A stretch of 64,000 bases of DNA from Actinomycetes bacterium (GTDB lineage Bacteria; Actinomycetota; Acidimicrobiia; Acidimicrobiales; Ilumatobacteraceae): positions 1-64,000 of the forward strand of contig JANXUF010000075.1 in NCBI GenBank assembly GCA_025356335.1, read 5' to 3'. The notes under the pieces were generated by a model. It ran no database searches, was not told the DNA's origin, and worked only from the letters and a program-made list of their open reading frames with translations. The number at the start of each line of letters is the position of its first letter. The first letter of the stretch is position 1. The position numbers and the translations under genes were made by a program. Shown piece by piece: positions 53,309 to 62,971 of the stretch.

Positions 53309-54775
53309 ATGCCCATCACCCTGAGAATTGTTTCCAAGGCGGTGACCGATGTCGATGCGATCGGATTCGGCATCGGGACCGAGGGCTCGATCCCGAAAGG
53401 CGTCGGTCTCAATCGCAAAGCGTTGGCACTCCACGGGTTCGAAGGCCAGCAGGGCCAGACGCTGACGCTGCCGACGCCGAACGGGCCGACTCTCGTCCTC
53501 GTCGGTCTCGGCGACGTGCCGAAGCGGAGCGCGGCGACGCTTCGCGACGCGGCAGCGTCGCTCGTTCGATCGGCTGCGAGGTACAGGACGCTCGCAACCA
53601 CGCTTGTCTCCACCGAGGGCGTCAAGACGAAAGCGGCTGCCCAGGCGATCGCCGAGGGGGTCGTGCTCGGCACGTATCAGTACAAGGGCCTCAAGTCCGA
53701 CAAGACCGGCGGCTCGAAACTGACCGAGGTGATGCTGATCGTCTCCGCAGCGGACGCCGATGTCGTCGCCGAGGCAGTCGCCACCGGCGAGACGATCGCC
53801 AACGCAACCACGCTCGCCCGCGATCTTGCCAACACCCCACCGGCCTATATGACGGCAACGATGCTCGCCGACACGGCGGTTGCGATCGCTGCCAGGTCCG
53901 GGCTCGGCGTCGACGTCATCGACAACGACAAGGCTCGCCAACTCGGCCTCGGCGGCATGCTGGGTGTCAATCAGGGATCGGTCGAGCCGCTGCGGATGGT
54001 CAAGCTGACGTACGAGCCGGCGCGGCCGAAGGGCCATGTCGCGCTGATCGGCAAGGGCGTGACGTATGACTCCGGCGGTATCTCGCTGAAACCGTCTGAC
54101 GGCATGCATGCGATGATGAAGATGGACATGACCGGCGCGGCTGTCGTTCTCGCGGTGATGAGCACGCTGCGGTCGCTCGGCGTCCGCACCAGGGTCACCG
54201 CATATCTGTGTTGCACCGACAACCTGCCGTCCGGCAGTGCTTTCAAGCTCGGTGACGTGCTGACGATCCGCAACGGTAAGACCGTCGAAATCCTCAATAC
54301 CGACGCCGAGGGCCGGCTCGTGATGGCAGACGGACTGAGCCTCGCCGCCGAGGAGAAGCCGGATGCGCTCGTCGATATCGCCACGCTGACCGGCGCAGTG
54401 ATGAGCGCACTCGGGCAGAAACTCGCCGGGGTGCTCGGCAACAACCAATCCTGGATCGACCAGGTCAAGTCGGCGTCGGACCGTACGAACGAGCGTGTAT
54501 GGCAGCTGCCGCTTCAACGCGACTATCGCAAGCTGCTCGATTCGAACGTCGCCGATATGAAGAACGTCGGCGGCCCGTATGGCGGAGCGATACTCGCGGC
54601 GCTGTTCCTCGACGAATTCACGGATGGTATCCCGTGGGCCCATCTGGATATCGCCGGGACGATGAACTCCGACAGCGATGACGGGTGGATCAGTCGCGGT
54701 GCGACGGCCTTCGGCACGCGTCTGCTCATCGATCTCGTCTCCAATTTCGCCAAGCCAACCGCTGACAACCACTGA
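53309..54775 (+). CDS. pepA: Leucyl aminopeptidase
   Basis: 488-residue M17 metallopeptidase removing N-terminal residues. Catalytic C-terminal half: GKGVTYDSGGISLKPSDGMH, MKMDMTGAAVVLAV, and NTDAEGRLVMADGLSLA with metal-binding Asp/Glu. The N-terminal regulatory domain is complete. The metal-binding Lys and Asp are in place (VALIGKGVTYDSGG). GGAGG precedes ATG 53309. Divergent from metH. Confidence 0.96.
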   Translation: MPITLRIVSKAVTDVDAIGFGIGTEGSIPKGVGLNRKALALHGFEGQQGQTLTLPTPNGPTLVLVGLGDVPKRSAATLRDAAASLVRSAARYRTLATTLVSTEGVKTKAAAQAIAEGVVLGTYQYKGLKSDKTGGSKLTEVMLIVSAADADVVAEAVATGETIANATTLARDLANTPPAYMTATMLADTAVAIAARSGLGVDVIDNDKARQLGLGGMLGVNQGSVEPLRMVKLTYEPARPKGHVALIGKGVTYDSGGISLKPSDGMHAMMKMDMTGAAVVLAVMSTLRSLGVRTRVTAYLCCTDNLPSGSAFKLGDVLTIRNGKTVEILNTDAEGRLVMADGLSLAAEEKPDALVDIATLTGAVMSALGQKLAGVLGNNQSWIDQVKSASDRTNERVWQLPLQRDYRKLLDSNVADMKNVGGPYGGAILAALFLDEFTDGIPWAHLDIAGTMNSDSDDGWISRGATAFGTRLLIDLVSNFAKPTADNH

Positions 54776-54819
54776 TTCCGGGTCGTTCGGCGCCGGCCGG
54801 ATGCGATAACCGCAGGGCT

Positions 54820-57324
54820 TCAGTAGGGTCCGAGCGCTTCGAGCTGTGGCGTCGGCGCACCTTCGGCACGTGCCGTTTCGAGATCGATCACGGCGACGAG
54901 CCGCCAGTCGCCGTTGTCGGCGGGGTCCGCCAGTTGCTGCGTCACGATCCAACGATCCGCTTCTTCGACCAGCGTGACGTGTTGTTTCGACCGGGCGTCG
55001 GCGTCGATGCCGATGGACGAGTGTTCGGACCAGTAGGGCGCCACGGCTGCGGCGATCCGCCAATCCGGCCAGCCGCTGCGTTCGGCAAGTGCCGCATACG
55101 AGCGCTTGGCCAACAGTTCGACCCAGCCGAACACCGAGGTCCGAACGGTCGTGCGCCATGCCGGGGGCGGCCAGGACTGCGTTGCCGTGAGCGCCTCGGG
55201 TGCCTGGTGATCGTGGACCGGCTGACCGGCGAGGACCGCCCACTCGTCGAGCAGCGTGGCATCGGTGGCACGGATGAGTTCGCCGAGCCATTCGACGACG
55301 TCTTCGAGTGTGGACGTGTAGATGGCATCAGGAAGTGAGCGATCGAGTGTGCGCCAGGCATCGGTGAGATAGCGCAGCACCAACCCCTCGCTGCGTTCCA
55401 GCCGGTACCGCCTGACGAAGGTGGAGAAGCTGTCACCGCTCTCGAGCATCTCGCGCAGGATCGACTTCGGATTCGGGCCTTCCGCAACCCACGGATGATG
55501 TTCGCGGTATGTCGTGAAACAGTCGTCGAGTAGTTGCGCCAGCGGACGCGGCCAACTGATCGAATCGAGCCGCTCGATCCGTTCCTCGTATGGCACACCC
55601 TCCGATTTCAGGCGGGCGATCTCGGCCGTCCTGGCGGCGTTCTGCTGGGCGAAGACGATCTGCCGGGGATCTTCGAGCACCGACTCGACGACGCTGACGA
55701 CGTCGACGACATAGACAGGATCGTCCTGATCGAACTGCGAGACGACCTCGATGGCGAACGGCATCAGCGGAGCGGAGAACCGCAGCGCGCCGCGCTCGTC
55801 CTGACCGTCGATCAGCGAGCCGACCCTGACACCGAGACATCGCCCCGTGGCGTCACGAATCCGTTCGGCAACGCCTGCGGCTTCGAGGCTGCGGTACACG
55901 GCGATCGCCCGCTTCCGGTGCTGACGCTTGCGTAGTGGCGTGTCGTGATTGATGAGCAGCAGGTGTTTCAAGGCGTTCGGGCCGTCGGGCCTGGCGAGCA
56001 CCGTTGCGACGAGATCAGCGGTGACCCGGAATCGGGACGTCAACGGTTCAGGACGCGAGGTCATCAATCGTTGCATCGAGCCCTCGTCGTAGTGCACGAA
56101 TCCGTCCGGCGGTTTCGCCTTGCTGGCTTTGCGCCGCGCTTTGGGATCGTCTCCGGCGCGTGACATCGACTTGGCGTTCTCAACCACATGGTCAGGTGCC
56201 TGCACCCAGACGTAGCCGTCGGGATCGAAACCAGGGCGACCCGCCCGGCCCGCCAACTGCTGGAACTCGCGGATGCTGAACAACCGCACGCGGGATCCGT
56301 CGAACTTCGTCAACGCCGTCATCAGCACGGTGCGGATGGGGATGTTGACGCCGACGCCGAGCGTGTCGGTTCCGCAGATCACCGCCAGCAGCCCCTCGCC
56401 GGCGAGCCGTTCGACAAGGCGTCGATAGCGGGGGAGCATGCCGGCATGGTGAACGCCGACGCCGTTGCGGATCAACCGGCCGAGGGTGTCACCGAAACCC
56501 TTGCCCATGTTGACCCCGGACATGGCCGTGGCGATGGCTTCTCGTTGCGGCCGCGTCGTGACGTTGAGGCTGACGAGCCCCTGCGCACGCTCGATCGCCG
56601 CCGCTTGGTTGGCGTGCACGACGTACACCGGGCTGAAGCCCTCACGAACGGCGTCGAGCACGCTGTCGGACACCGACGTCATCCGCCACTCGTGGTACAG
56701 CGGTGTCGGCCTGACGACAGACGAGACCTCGGTGACAGCTCGACCGGAGCGCTGCTCCAAATCGGTCGAGATGGCGGTCATGTCGCCGAGCGTCGCCGAG
56801 GCCAGCAGCATCTGGCAGTTCGTCAGCTCGAGCAGCGGCAGCTGCCACGCCCATCCGCGATCAGGGTCGCCGTAGTAGTGGAATTCGTCGAGGCAGGCGA
56901 AGCCGAAGTCGCTGCTCGGCCCGGTCGCCAGTGCGTGGTTTGCGAGGATTTCGGCAGTGCACACCAGCACCCTGGCGTCGACGTTGATCGCTGCATCACC
57001 CGTTGCCAGACCGACCTGTTGTGCTCCGAGGAGGTTGACGAGATCGAAGAACTTCTCCGCCACCAGTGCCTTGATCGGCGCCGTCCATACCGCTCTGCGG
57101 CCCTCGTTCATCGCCAGCAGCACACCGGCGATGGCGACCATGCTCTTGCCAGAACCTGTGGGCGTGGCGAGCACGACGTGATCACCCGAGGCAAGCGATA
57201 TCGCCGCTTCCTCCTGATGGGGGTAGAGCGGGCGTCCACTCACGGCTGCCCATTCGGCGAACGCTTCGAGCACCAACGATGGATCGGAGCCGATGGGCGG
57301 AAGCAGATCGACGAGCAAAGTCAT
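54820..57324 (-). CDS. DExH-box helicase (DUF3516/HelY-like)
   Basis: 834 residues of superfamily 2, Ski2-like. Motif I ATPTGSGKS at 53-61, motif II DEFH at 146-149, SAT in LLASATLGD near 174, and motif VI QLAGRAGRPGFDPDGYVWV. The C-terminal half (from about 430) matches the DUF3516 actinobacterial extension with ELIRATDATLLDEWAVLAGQ. Probably RNA or DNA unwinding; role unknown. Convergent with pepA. Confidence 0.92.
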   Translation of the reverse strand: MTLLVDLLPPIGSDPSLVLEAFAEWAAVSGRPLYPHQEEAAISLASGDHVVLATPTGSGKSMVAIAGVLLAMNEGRRAVWTAPIKALVAEKFFDLVNLLGAQQVGLATGDAAINVDARVLVCTAEILANHALATGPSSDFGFACLDEFHYYGDPDRGWAWQLPLLELTNCQMLLASATLGDMTAISTDLEQRSGRAVTEVSSVVRPTPLYHEWRMTSVSDSVLDAVREGFSPVYVVHANQAAAIERAQGLVSLNVTTRPQREAIATAMSGVNMGKGFGDTLGRLIRNGVGVHHAGMLPRYRRLVERLAGEGLLAVICGTDTLGVGVNIPIRTVLMTALTKFDGSRVRLFSIREFQQLAGRAGRPGFDPDGYVWVQAPDHVVENAKSMSRAGDDPKARRKASKAKPPDGFVHYDEGSMQRLMTSRPEPLTSRFRVTADLVATVLARPDGPNALKHLLLINHDTPLRKRQHRKRAIAVYRSLEAAGVAERIRDATGRCLGVRVGSLIDGQDERGALRFSAPLMPFAIEVVSQFDQDDPVYVVDVVSVVESVLEDPRQIVFAQQNAARTAEIARLKSEGVPYEERIERLDSISWPRPLAQLLDDCFTTYREHHPWVAEGPNPKSILREMLESGDSFSTFVRRYRLERSEGLVLRYLTDAWRTLDRSLPDAIYTSTLEDVVEWLGELIRATDATLLDEWAVLAGQPVHDHQAPEALTATQSWPPPAWRTTVRTSVFGWVELLAKRSYAALAERSGWPDWRIAAAVAPYWSEHSSIGIDADARSKQHVTLVEEADRWIVTQQLADPADNGDWRLVAVIDLETARAEGAPTPQLEALGPY

Positions 57325-57413
57325 GGGACGCCCAGTGTGGCCCGTCCCGGGGCGAGTTCAGTCAGCCGGTCAACTCACAGCAGCTCGACACGGCATGACC
57401 CCGGTTTCTATCT

Positions 57414-58115
57414 TCATGCTGCGTATGGTTTTGCCCGTGCCGACCGCAGTGCTGCGACGATGATGTCCGGTCGGATTCCCAGCAACGAGAGGCGTCGCTC
57501 GACGGTCGGTGCGTCGTCGCCGGTACGGAGTAGCGCCTCGGCGACGGCCTCGGCACGCTGACGTTCGACGACGGACGGCTGGTCGATGCGATGCTCATGG
57601 TGCCACTCGACATGCGCGAGGCGTAGATGTTCTGGCAGCCGCTTCAGATGACGGTATTCCAATGAAGGAACCATGCGCCGTACGTCGAAGCCGTCATCGT
57701 TGCGGTGGGCCATCCCGAACAGCACGCAGCGTCCGAGTGCCCTCGCGAAGGCCGCGGATTTTCCGGGGAGCGCCGACAGCCCGATGGCCTGGGCGGTCTC
57801 GTGGAGATCGAGTTCGTAACCATCCGGGAACATCTCCAACCCGTCGGCGAAGCGGCGGATCAACCACGTTGCCGTGGGTCCGAGCACCCCCAGCCAGAAC
57901 AACTCGACATATCGGGAGTGTGGATCGTGGCCGGTCGACTCGGTGACTGGATCGATCCACGGGCGGACGATCAGCTGCCGAGGGATGTCGGTCAACGTCG
58001 CCTCGACGTTGGCGAAGTCGAGTCGCGTCGGTATCGGTGGCAAGGGGAGCGGTGCGGGTGATGGGGACGAATCGGCGAGTGTCAGGGGTTGGTCTGACAG
58101 TTCGGTGGGCGGCAT
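57414..58115 (-). CDS. 233-aa hypothetical protein
   Basis: Unrecognised actinobacterial-type protein. A Pro/Ser-rich start (MPPTELSDQPLTLADSSPSP) precedes a globular domain with HSRYVELFWLGVLGPTATWL and RRFADGLEMFPDGYELDLHE, then a helical end (AEALLRTGDDAPTVERRLSL). It could be a helical regulatory or DNA-binding protein. ATG 58115 is preferred with GAGG upstream; the frame stays open into moeB on the opposite strand. It lies divergent from the rhodanese-E1 gene. Confidence 0.75.
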   Translation of the reverse strand: MPPTELSDQPLTLADSSPSPAPLPLPPIPTRLDFANVEATLTDIPRQLIVRPWIDPVTESTGHDPHSRYVELFWLGVLGPTATWLIRRFADGLEMFPDGYELDLHETAQAIGLSALPGKSAAFARALGRCVLFGMAHRNDDGFDVRRMVPSLEYRHLKRLPEHLRLAHVEWHHEHRIDQPSVVERQRAEAVAEALLRTGDDAPTVERRLSLLGIRPDIIVAALRSARAKPYAA

Positions 58116-58257
58116 GGGAGCCTCGGTTCGGTTGGGATGCCTCGCAACGGGGCGGGGCCTTCGAATGATGTTCGGGGGAAGTTCAGCCAATGTGTGCGCC
58201 AGCGACGGCGGATCGGAAGGCGATCGACGACCGATGTTGGAAAGGCGACCCAGGGGG

Positions 58258-58263
58258 TAGCCT
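58258..58263 (+). promoter_or_regulatory. Putative -10 of the rhodanese-E1 gene
   Basis: TAGCCT, six bases before ATG 58270. Confidence 0.5.
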
Positions 58264-58269
58264 TTTGCC

Positions 58270-59439
58270 ATGGCTTCCTTCCGTGATCTCCTCTCCGCCG
58301 CCAAAGCCGACATCACCGAAGTCGACACCGCCGACGCTCAGCGCCGTATCGAAGGCGACACGCGGCCCGTCGTGCTCGATGTGCGTGAGCCGGACGAGTA
58401 CGACCAGGGTGCGCTGATCGGCGCGTTGCACATTCCGCGCGGTCACCTGGAGTCACAGGTAGAAGGCAAGATCCTCGACAAGCACGCGCCGGTCGTGGTC
58501 TATTGCGCCGGAGGGACCCGCAGCGCGTTCGCGGCCAAAACGTTGCAGGAACTCGGCTACTCCGACGTCGTGTCGGTCGTCGGCGGCTTCGGTAAGTGGA
58601 AGGACGAGGGCCGGCCGTGGAAGACCCCGGTGACGCTGACGCCTGAACAACGCAATCGGTACGGCCGCCATCTCCTGCTGCCAGAGGTCGGTATCGAGGG
58701 ACAGGCGAAGTTGCTCGGCTCGAAGGTGCTGATGCTCGGTGCCGGTGGCCTCGGATCGCCTGCCGCGCTGTACCTCGCAGCTGCCGGCGTCGGCACGATC
58801 GGCATCGTCGACATGGACGAGGTCGATGCCTCCAACCTGCAGCGCCAGATCCTCCACAACATCGACCGCATCGGTGACCGCAAGGTCGACTCGGCGAAGA
58901 AGACGTTGACGATGATGAATCCCGATGTCAACGTCGTCACCTACGACACGCGCCTTGCGGCTGACAACATCATCGACATCATGACGGGCTACGACGTCGT
59001 CGTCGACGGTGCCGACAACTTCCCGAGCCGCTACCTGCTGAACGACGCCAGCGTCAAACTCGGCATCCCGGTCGTGCACGGATCGATCTTCCGTTTCGAA
59101 GGCATGGTCAGCGTCTTCGACCCGAAGTCCGGCCCGACGTACCGCGACATGGTCCCAGAAGCTCCGCCAGCCGAACTGGCACCGTCGTGTTCTGAGGCCG
59201 GTGTACTCGGCGTGCTGCCGGGCATCATCGGTTCGATCCAGGCGCTCGAGACGATCAAGGTGCTCCTCGGTCTCGGTGATCCGCTCATCGGCAGGATCCT
59301 CGCCGTCGACACCCTGGAGATGAGTTTCCGTACGTTCAACCTCCGACGCGATCCGACGAACGAGGTCACCTGGGAGAACCGCGACCGTATCGAGGTTCGG
59401 GACCTGGACGGGTTGTGCGCGCCCTGGATGTCACACTGA
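58270..59439 (+). CDS. Rhodanese-E1 (MoeZ/MoeB-like) fusion, rhodanese first
   Basis: 389 residues. It activates the C-terminus of ubiquitin-like sulfur carriers by adenylation and passes sulfur to them (molybdopterin, thiamine or cysteine synthesis). Rhodanese domain at 1-110 with active Cys79 in VVYCAGGTRSAF; E1 domain from about 125 with LMLGAGGLGSPAALYLAAAG, the nucleotide Asp in IVDMDEVDASNLQRQI and APSCSEAGVLGVLPGII. The zinc CxxC pairs of MoeB are absent (GPTYRDM; NEVTWEN), as in actinobacterial MoeZ. MoeZ carries its rhodanese at the C-terminus, so the order is swapped here. Confidence 0.92.
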   Translation: MASFRDLLSAAKADITEVDTADAQRRIEGDTRPVVLDVREPDEYDQGALIGALHIPRGHLESQVEGKILDKHAPVVVYCAGGTRSAFAAKTLQELGYSDVVSVVGGFGKWKDEGRPWKTPVTLTPEQRNRYGRHLLLPEVGIEGQAKLLGSKVLMLGAGGLGSPAALYLAAAGVGTIGIVDMDEVDASNLQRQILHNIDRIGDRKVDSAKKTLTMMNPDVNVVTYDTRLAADNIIDIMTGYDVVVDGADNFPSRYLLNDASVKLGIPVVHGSIFRFEGMVSVFDPKSGPTYRDMVPEAPPAELAPSCSEAGVLGVLPGIIGSIQALETIKVLLGLGDPLIGRILAVDTLEMSFRTFNLRRDPTNEVTWENRDRIEVRDLDGLCAPWMSH

Positions 59440-59589
59440 GTAACCCCGTTCGGTCGCGGAGCGGGCAGGCAGCCTGATCCGTCTCGGCAACATTGCAGAG
59501 TGTTTGCGAAATGCAGTCGGGTATCGGTCGCTTGCTGCACCCGGGCTACGGTGTGGCTCCCGTCGTTCCGAGGAAGGTACTGCCCCCCG

Positions 59590-60225
59590 ATGAGTTCGAC
59601 CGCAGCCCCCGTCACACTGTCCGACCTGATTCCGCGGGCGACGACCAGACAACAGGCCATGCTTCGCGACGCCGCACTCGTGTTCGGCTTCGCACTGTTC
59701 ACCGCGCTGTGCGCACAGATCAGCATCCACTTGAGTTTCACCCCGGTGCCGGTGACCGGCCAGACGCTCGGCGTGCTGCTCTCGGGGGCAACGCTCGGTG
59801 CCTCCAAAGGGGCGGCCAGCCAGGCGTTGTACTGGGTGCTCGGGGCGACAGGCCTGCCGTTCTATGCTGCGAGTTCGACGGGTCGTGGAGGCTGGCACAT
59901 CGCCACCGGTTCGACCGCTGGGTATTTCGTCGGCTTCATTGCCGCGGCGGCGCTGATCGGGCACATGGCGGAACGTCGTCAAGATCGGACCCTCGTCACG
60001 TCGATCGCTGCCATGCTGCTCGGTACCGCAGTGATCTACTGCTTCGGGGTGCTGTGGCTCGCGTGGGACCTGAATATCCCGATCGTCACAGGTGCGTTGG
60101 CCACACCGACGAAGAGCGCCTTTGCCCGGGGCCTGACTCCATTCCTCATCGGGGACATGGTCAAGCTGCTGATCGCCGGTGTACTGACGCCACTTGCCTG
60201 GCGTCTGTCCACCGACGAGCGATAG
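59590..60225 (+). CDS. bioY: Biotin transporter substrate component BioY
   Basis: 211 residues, six transmembrane helices. It is the S-component of an ECF-type biotin importer. AALVFGFALFTALCAQISIH and VPVTGQTLGVLLSGATLGA carry the family's TGQT motif near the second helix. Helix 3 (QALYWVLGATGLPFYAAS) and GYFVGFIAAAALIGHMAERR follow. No bioM or bioN ATPase or transmembrane gene is adjacent; it may work alone or use a shared ECF module. Start ATG 59590. Confidence 0.93.
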   Translation: MSSTAAPVTLSDLIPRATTRQQAMLRDAALVFGFALFTALCAQISIHLSFTPVPVTGQTLGVLLSGATLGASKGAASQALYWVLGATGLPFYAASSTGRGGWHIATGSTAGYFVGFIAAAALIGHMAERRQDRTLVTSIAAMLLGTAVIYCFGVLWLAWDLNIPIVTGALATPTKSAFARGLTPFLIGDMVKLLIAGVLTPLAWRLSTDER

Positions 60226-60249
60226 CGACGATGAGGCGACGGATGGTTG

Positions 60250-60801
60250 TCACCCGTCAGTCGTGACGCTGTTCTCCATCGCCAGCACCCAGAGCAGCGC
60301 CGTGAGTGACAGACCGTCGCGCACGTCACCGGACTCGATGGCCGCACGAATGTGGGGCCACGACAGCCACTCGATGCGATCGGACTCATAGGGGTCCGTG
60401 GGCTCACCGATGAAGGTGGCGGAGCCGGTCACGTAGAGGTTGAACGTCGCATCGCTGGATCCGTTGTGCGGGAAATAGGTGTTCAGGTGCCGGAGCGGAC
60501 CTGGAAGCCAGCCGGTCTCCTCGAGCGTTTCCCGCGCGCCCGCTTCGATCGGCGATTCACCCTCGTCGACGCGTCCCGCCGGTATTTCCCACCCCCACGA
60601 ATCGGTGACGAATCGGTGCCGCCACAGCAACAGCACGCCACGGGTCGGATCGTCGACGACCACACCGGCCGCTTGCGCTGGCATCCGCAGGACATGGTGA
60701 TCGAAGCGTCCCCCGCCGCCTGGCAGTTCGATATCGGCGAGTGTCAATCGAACCCACGGGCTGTCGTAGATGACCCGTTCACCGTGCACGGTCCACTTCA
60801 C
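60250..60801 (-). CDS. Nudix hydrolase, ADP-ribose pyrophosphatase-like
   Basis: 183 residues. Nudix box at 76-98: GRVDEGESPIEAGARETLEE followed by TGW, with all catalytic Glu. Upstream LWRHRFVTDSWGWEIPAG and downstream PHNGSSDATFNLYVT resemble ADP-sugar pyrophosphatases. Substrate unknown. Its ATG overlaps the rarD stop (ATGA), so it is translated after rarD. Confidence 0.92.
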   Translation of the reverse strand: MKWTVHGERVIYDSPWVRLTLADIELPGGGGRFDHHVLRMPAQAAGVVVDDPTRGVLLLWRHRFVTDSWGWEIPAGRVDEGESPIEAGARETLEETGWLPGPLRHLNTYFPHNGSSDATFNLYVTGSATFIGEPTDPYESDRIEWLSWPHIRAAIESGDVRDGLSLTALLWVLAMENSVTTDG

Positions 60802-61766
60802 GGTTGCGCAGTCGCCGGGGCCGGCGTCGGCTCGCCGAACACGGGCGTGTCGATCAGGCGGTCAGCAGTTGGTGCGGACGCCGGTTCGGCGGCTGCGCGT
60901 TGACGGGCTGAACGAACATTGTCGATGGTGAAGATGACCAGTCCGACCCAGACGAGCATGAAGCCGGCGAACTGCGCTCCGGCGAGTTTCTCGTGATACA
61001 CGAGCACCCCGAGCAGGAAATTGATCGACGGCACGATGTACTGCAGCGGTCCGAGGAGCGTGAACGGTACGTGCTTGGCGGCGACGGCGAACAGCGTCAG
61101 CGGGATGACCGTGACGATGCCGGTCAGCGCGACGAGAACGAGGTGCCAGCCATCGGCGGAATGCGGGATCGAGTCGTGGTGTCCCCACATCACTCCGGCG
61201 ACCACGATCGCCGGGATCACCATCGCCATCGTCTCGCCGGCAAGGCTCTGCGTCGGCGAGAGCGGTACCCGCCGTTTGAGCAGCGCGTAGGCGGACCACG
61301 ATGCCATGATCAGGAAGGCGAAGACCGGGAAGCGGCCGTAGCTGACGCTGATGACGACGACTGCGGCGATCGCCAGTGCAATGGCGGCGATCTGTGCCCT
61401 CCGCAGCTTCTCGCCGAGCACGATCACGCCAATCGCCACGAGGGCGATCGGGCTCATGAAGTAGCCGAGCGCCGTCTCGACGACCCGGTCGTGGACGACT
61501 GCATACACGTAGCTCGTCCAGTTGATGGTGATCAGCAATCCGGCCAGGGCGACGCGTCGTTTGTCGGCTGCGGACAACGAGGTCAACGCACGCCAACTCC
61601 GCGTGGCGGTGATCACGATTGCCAGCACGATGCTCGACCAGACGATGCGCTGGGAGACGAGTTCGAAGGCGTTGAAGTGTTCGAGCGCCTTCCAGTAGAT
61701 CGTCAGCAGACCCCAGAGGGTGAAGGCCGAGACGGCTGCGATGATTCCCGACGTCCTGCTGTTCAC
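60798..61766 (-). CDS. rarD: EamA-family transporter RarD
   Basis: 322 residues, ten transmembrane helices of the drug/metabolite transporter superfamily. SGIIAAVSAFTLWGLLTIYW, ALAGLLITINWTSYVYAVVH and YIVPSINFLLGVLVYHEKLA mark the two EamA halves. Family members are named for a chloramphenicol-sensitivity phenotype; substrate unclear. Cytoplasmic C-terminal tail is long and Pro/Ala-rich. GTG 61766 has TACCCT eight bases upstream. Confidence 0.9.
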   Translation of the reverse strand: MNSRTSGIIAAVSAFTLWGLLTIYWKALEHFNAFELVSQRIVWSSIVLAIVITATRSWRALTSLSAADKRRVALAGLLITINWTSYVYAVVHDRVVETALGYFMSPIALVAIGVIVLGEKLRRAQIAAIALAIAAVVVISVSYGRFPVFAFLIMASWSAYALLKRRVPLSPTQSLAGETMAMVIPAIVVAGVMWGHHDSIPHSADGWHLVLVALTGIVTVIPLTLFAVAAKHVPFTLLGPLQYIVPSINFLLGVLVYHEKLAGAQFAGFMLVWVGLVIFTIDNVRSARQRAAAEPASAPTADRLIDTPVFGEPTPAPATAQP

Positions 61767-61774
61767 GTCTGTCG

Positions 61775-61780
61775 AGGGTA
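61775..61780 (-). promoter_or_regulatory. Putative -10 of rarD
   Basis: TACCCT on the minus strand, eight bases before GTG 61766. Confidence 0.4.
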
Positions 61781-61816
61781 GCGAGCGACGGGCGTCGACA
61801 CGGCGGAATTCAACCG

Positions 61817-62941
61817 TCAGTTGACGGTCGTCAGGCAGGCCATCGCCAGCGCGTTCAGGTCACGGGCACGCAGGTACTCGACACGCGGATCCTGATGCAG
61901 CGTGTCGTTGAGGAAGACGAACGAGAGCCCGGTGTCGGGGTCTCCCCATGCGATCTGTCCACCGGCGCCCATGTGCCCGAAGGCGCGTGGTGCGGTGCTC
62001 GGGAAGGATCGCAGGTCGGCGTGCCCGTCATCTCCTGCCGTGCAGTACATCAGCGTTCGTGAGGCGGAGACGCCGCTGAGCTCGTCGAGCAGTTGGTTGC
62101 GAATGTTCGAGCGGGCGTCGTCCAGTGCAGCCTCCGGGAACACTCCTGCTGGATTGTTCAACAGTCCCTGGTAGATCGTTGCGAGGTCTGTCGCTCTGAG
62201 GAAACCTCCGCCGCCGGGAACGCCGGACAGGCGTACATCGGGGGCATTGAGGGCCAGCAGCGCATCGACGCCGATCGCCGGCAACGGAACGTATCTGGCG
62301 TCGCCGAACGTCGCCAGCATTGCCGCGTCGTCGGGGCGTTCGCCGTGGATGCGTACGTCGTGGATCGGGAGTTCACCGACGGTCGGCCCGAGGGCGGGTG
62401 CCAGCCCGAGTGGGGCCGTGATCGTCTCGTGGATGTGATCGACGTACGGCTTGCCGCTGAGCGTTTCGATCAGTTCTGCCTGTACCCAGTGCGCTGCCAT
62501 CGGGTGGTAGATGCAGCGGGTACCAGGCTCGTAGTCGAGGCGCCAGCGGGCGAATCCTGAGCGACGACCAGCGCTGGTCCCCCAGTACTTCGGGCCCATC
62601 GGCGCCATCGGGAACCCGCCGCGCATCGTCGTCAACTGCTCGACGGTGACCACGTCTTTACCGTTGGTCCCGAACTCTGGGATATACGAGGCGACGGTCG
62701 CCGCAGGATCGAGCGCGCCGCTGGCGATGAATGGGATCAACGTGCTGGACACCAACGCTTTTGTCGCCGAGAAGATGCAGAACCGGGTGTCGTCGAGAGC
62801 CTCACCGAACGACCCGCTGGCGACGATCTCGCCGCCGAAGCCGATGGCGAATTGCGCAGCGAGGATGTTGCCGACGTCGAGTTCGGTCGCGATCCTCGCC
62901 TCGAGATCGGCAATGGCGGCGGGATCGGTCGAGGCGCTCAT
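61817..62941 (-). CDS. Serine hydrolase of the beta-lactamase/EstB family
   Basis: 374 residues, class C beta-lactamase fold. SxxK is SATK at 58-61 (FCIFSATKALVSS). The Tyr motif appears as YHPMAAHWVQAELIETLSGK and a GHMGAGGQIAW loop replaces KTG. No signal peptide, so cytoplasmic; more likely an esterase than a drug-resistance enzyme. ATG 62941 has TACGCT eight bases upstream. Confidence 0.9.
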   Translation of the reverse strand: MSASTDPAAIADLEARIATELDVGNILAAQFAIGFGGEIVASGSFGEALDDTRFCIFSATKALVSSTLIPFIASGALDPAATVASYIPEFGTNGKDVVTVEQLTTMRGGFPMAPMGPKYWGTSAGRRSGFARWRLDYEPGTRCIYHPMAAHWVQAELIETLSGKPYVDHIHETITAPLGLAPALGPTVGELPIHDVRIHGERPDDAAMLATFGDARYVPLPAIGVDALLALNAPDVRLSGVPGGGGFLRATDLATIYQGLLNNPAGVFPEAALDDARSNIRNQLLDELSGVSASRTLMYCTAGDDGHADLRSFPSTAPRAFGHMGAGGQIAWGDPDTGLSFVFLNDTLHQDPRVEYLRARDLNALAMACLTTVN

Positions 62942-62949
62942 GGTGGTCG

Positions 62950-62955
62950 AGCGTA
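62950..62955 (-). promoter_or_regulatory. Putative -10 of the serine hydrolase gene
   Basis: TACGCT on the minus strand, eight bases before ATG 62941. Confidence 0.4.
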
Positions 62956-62971
62956 GATGAAGCCGCTCGAC

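Noticed and set aside
53249..55291. A 680-residue open frame on the minus strand across pepA
   Set aside because: It is rich in Arg/Asp and has no domain. It lies opposite pepA with all its catalytic motifs, and is explained by high GC content.
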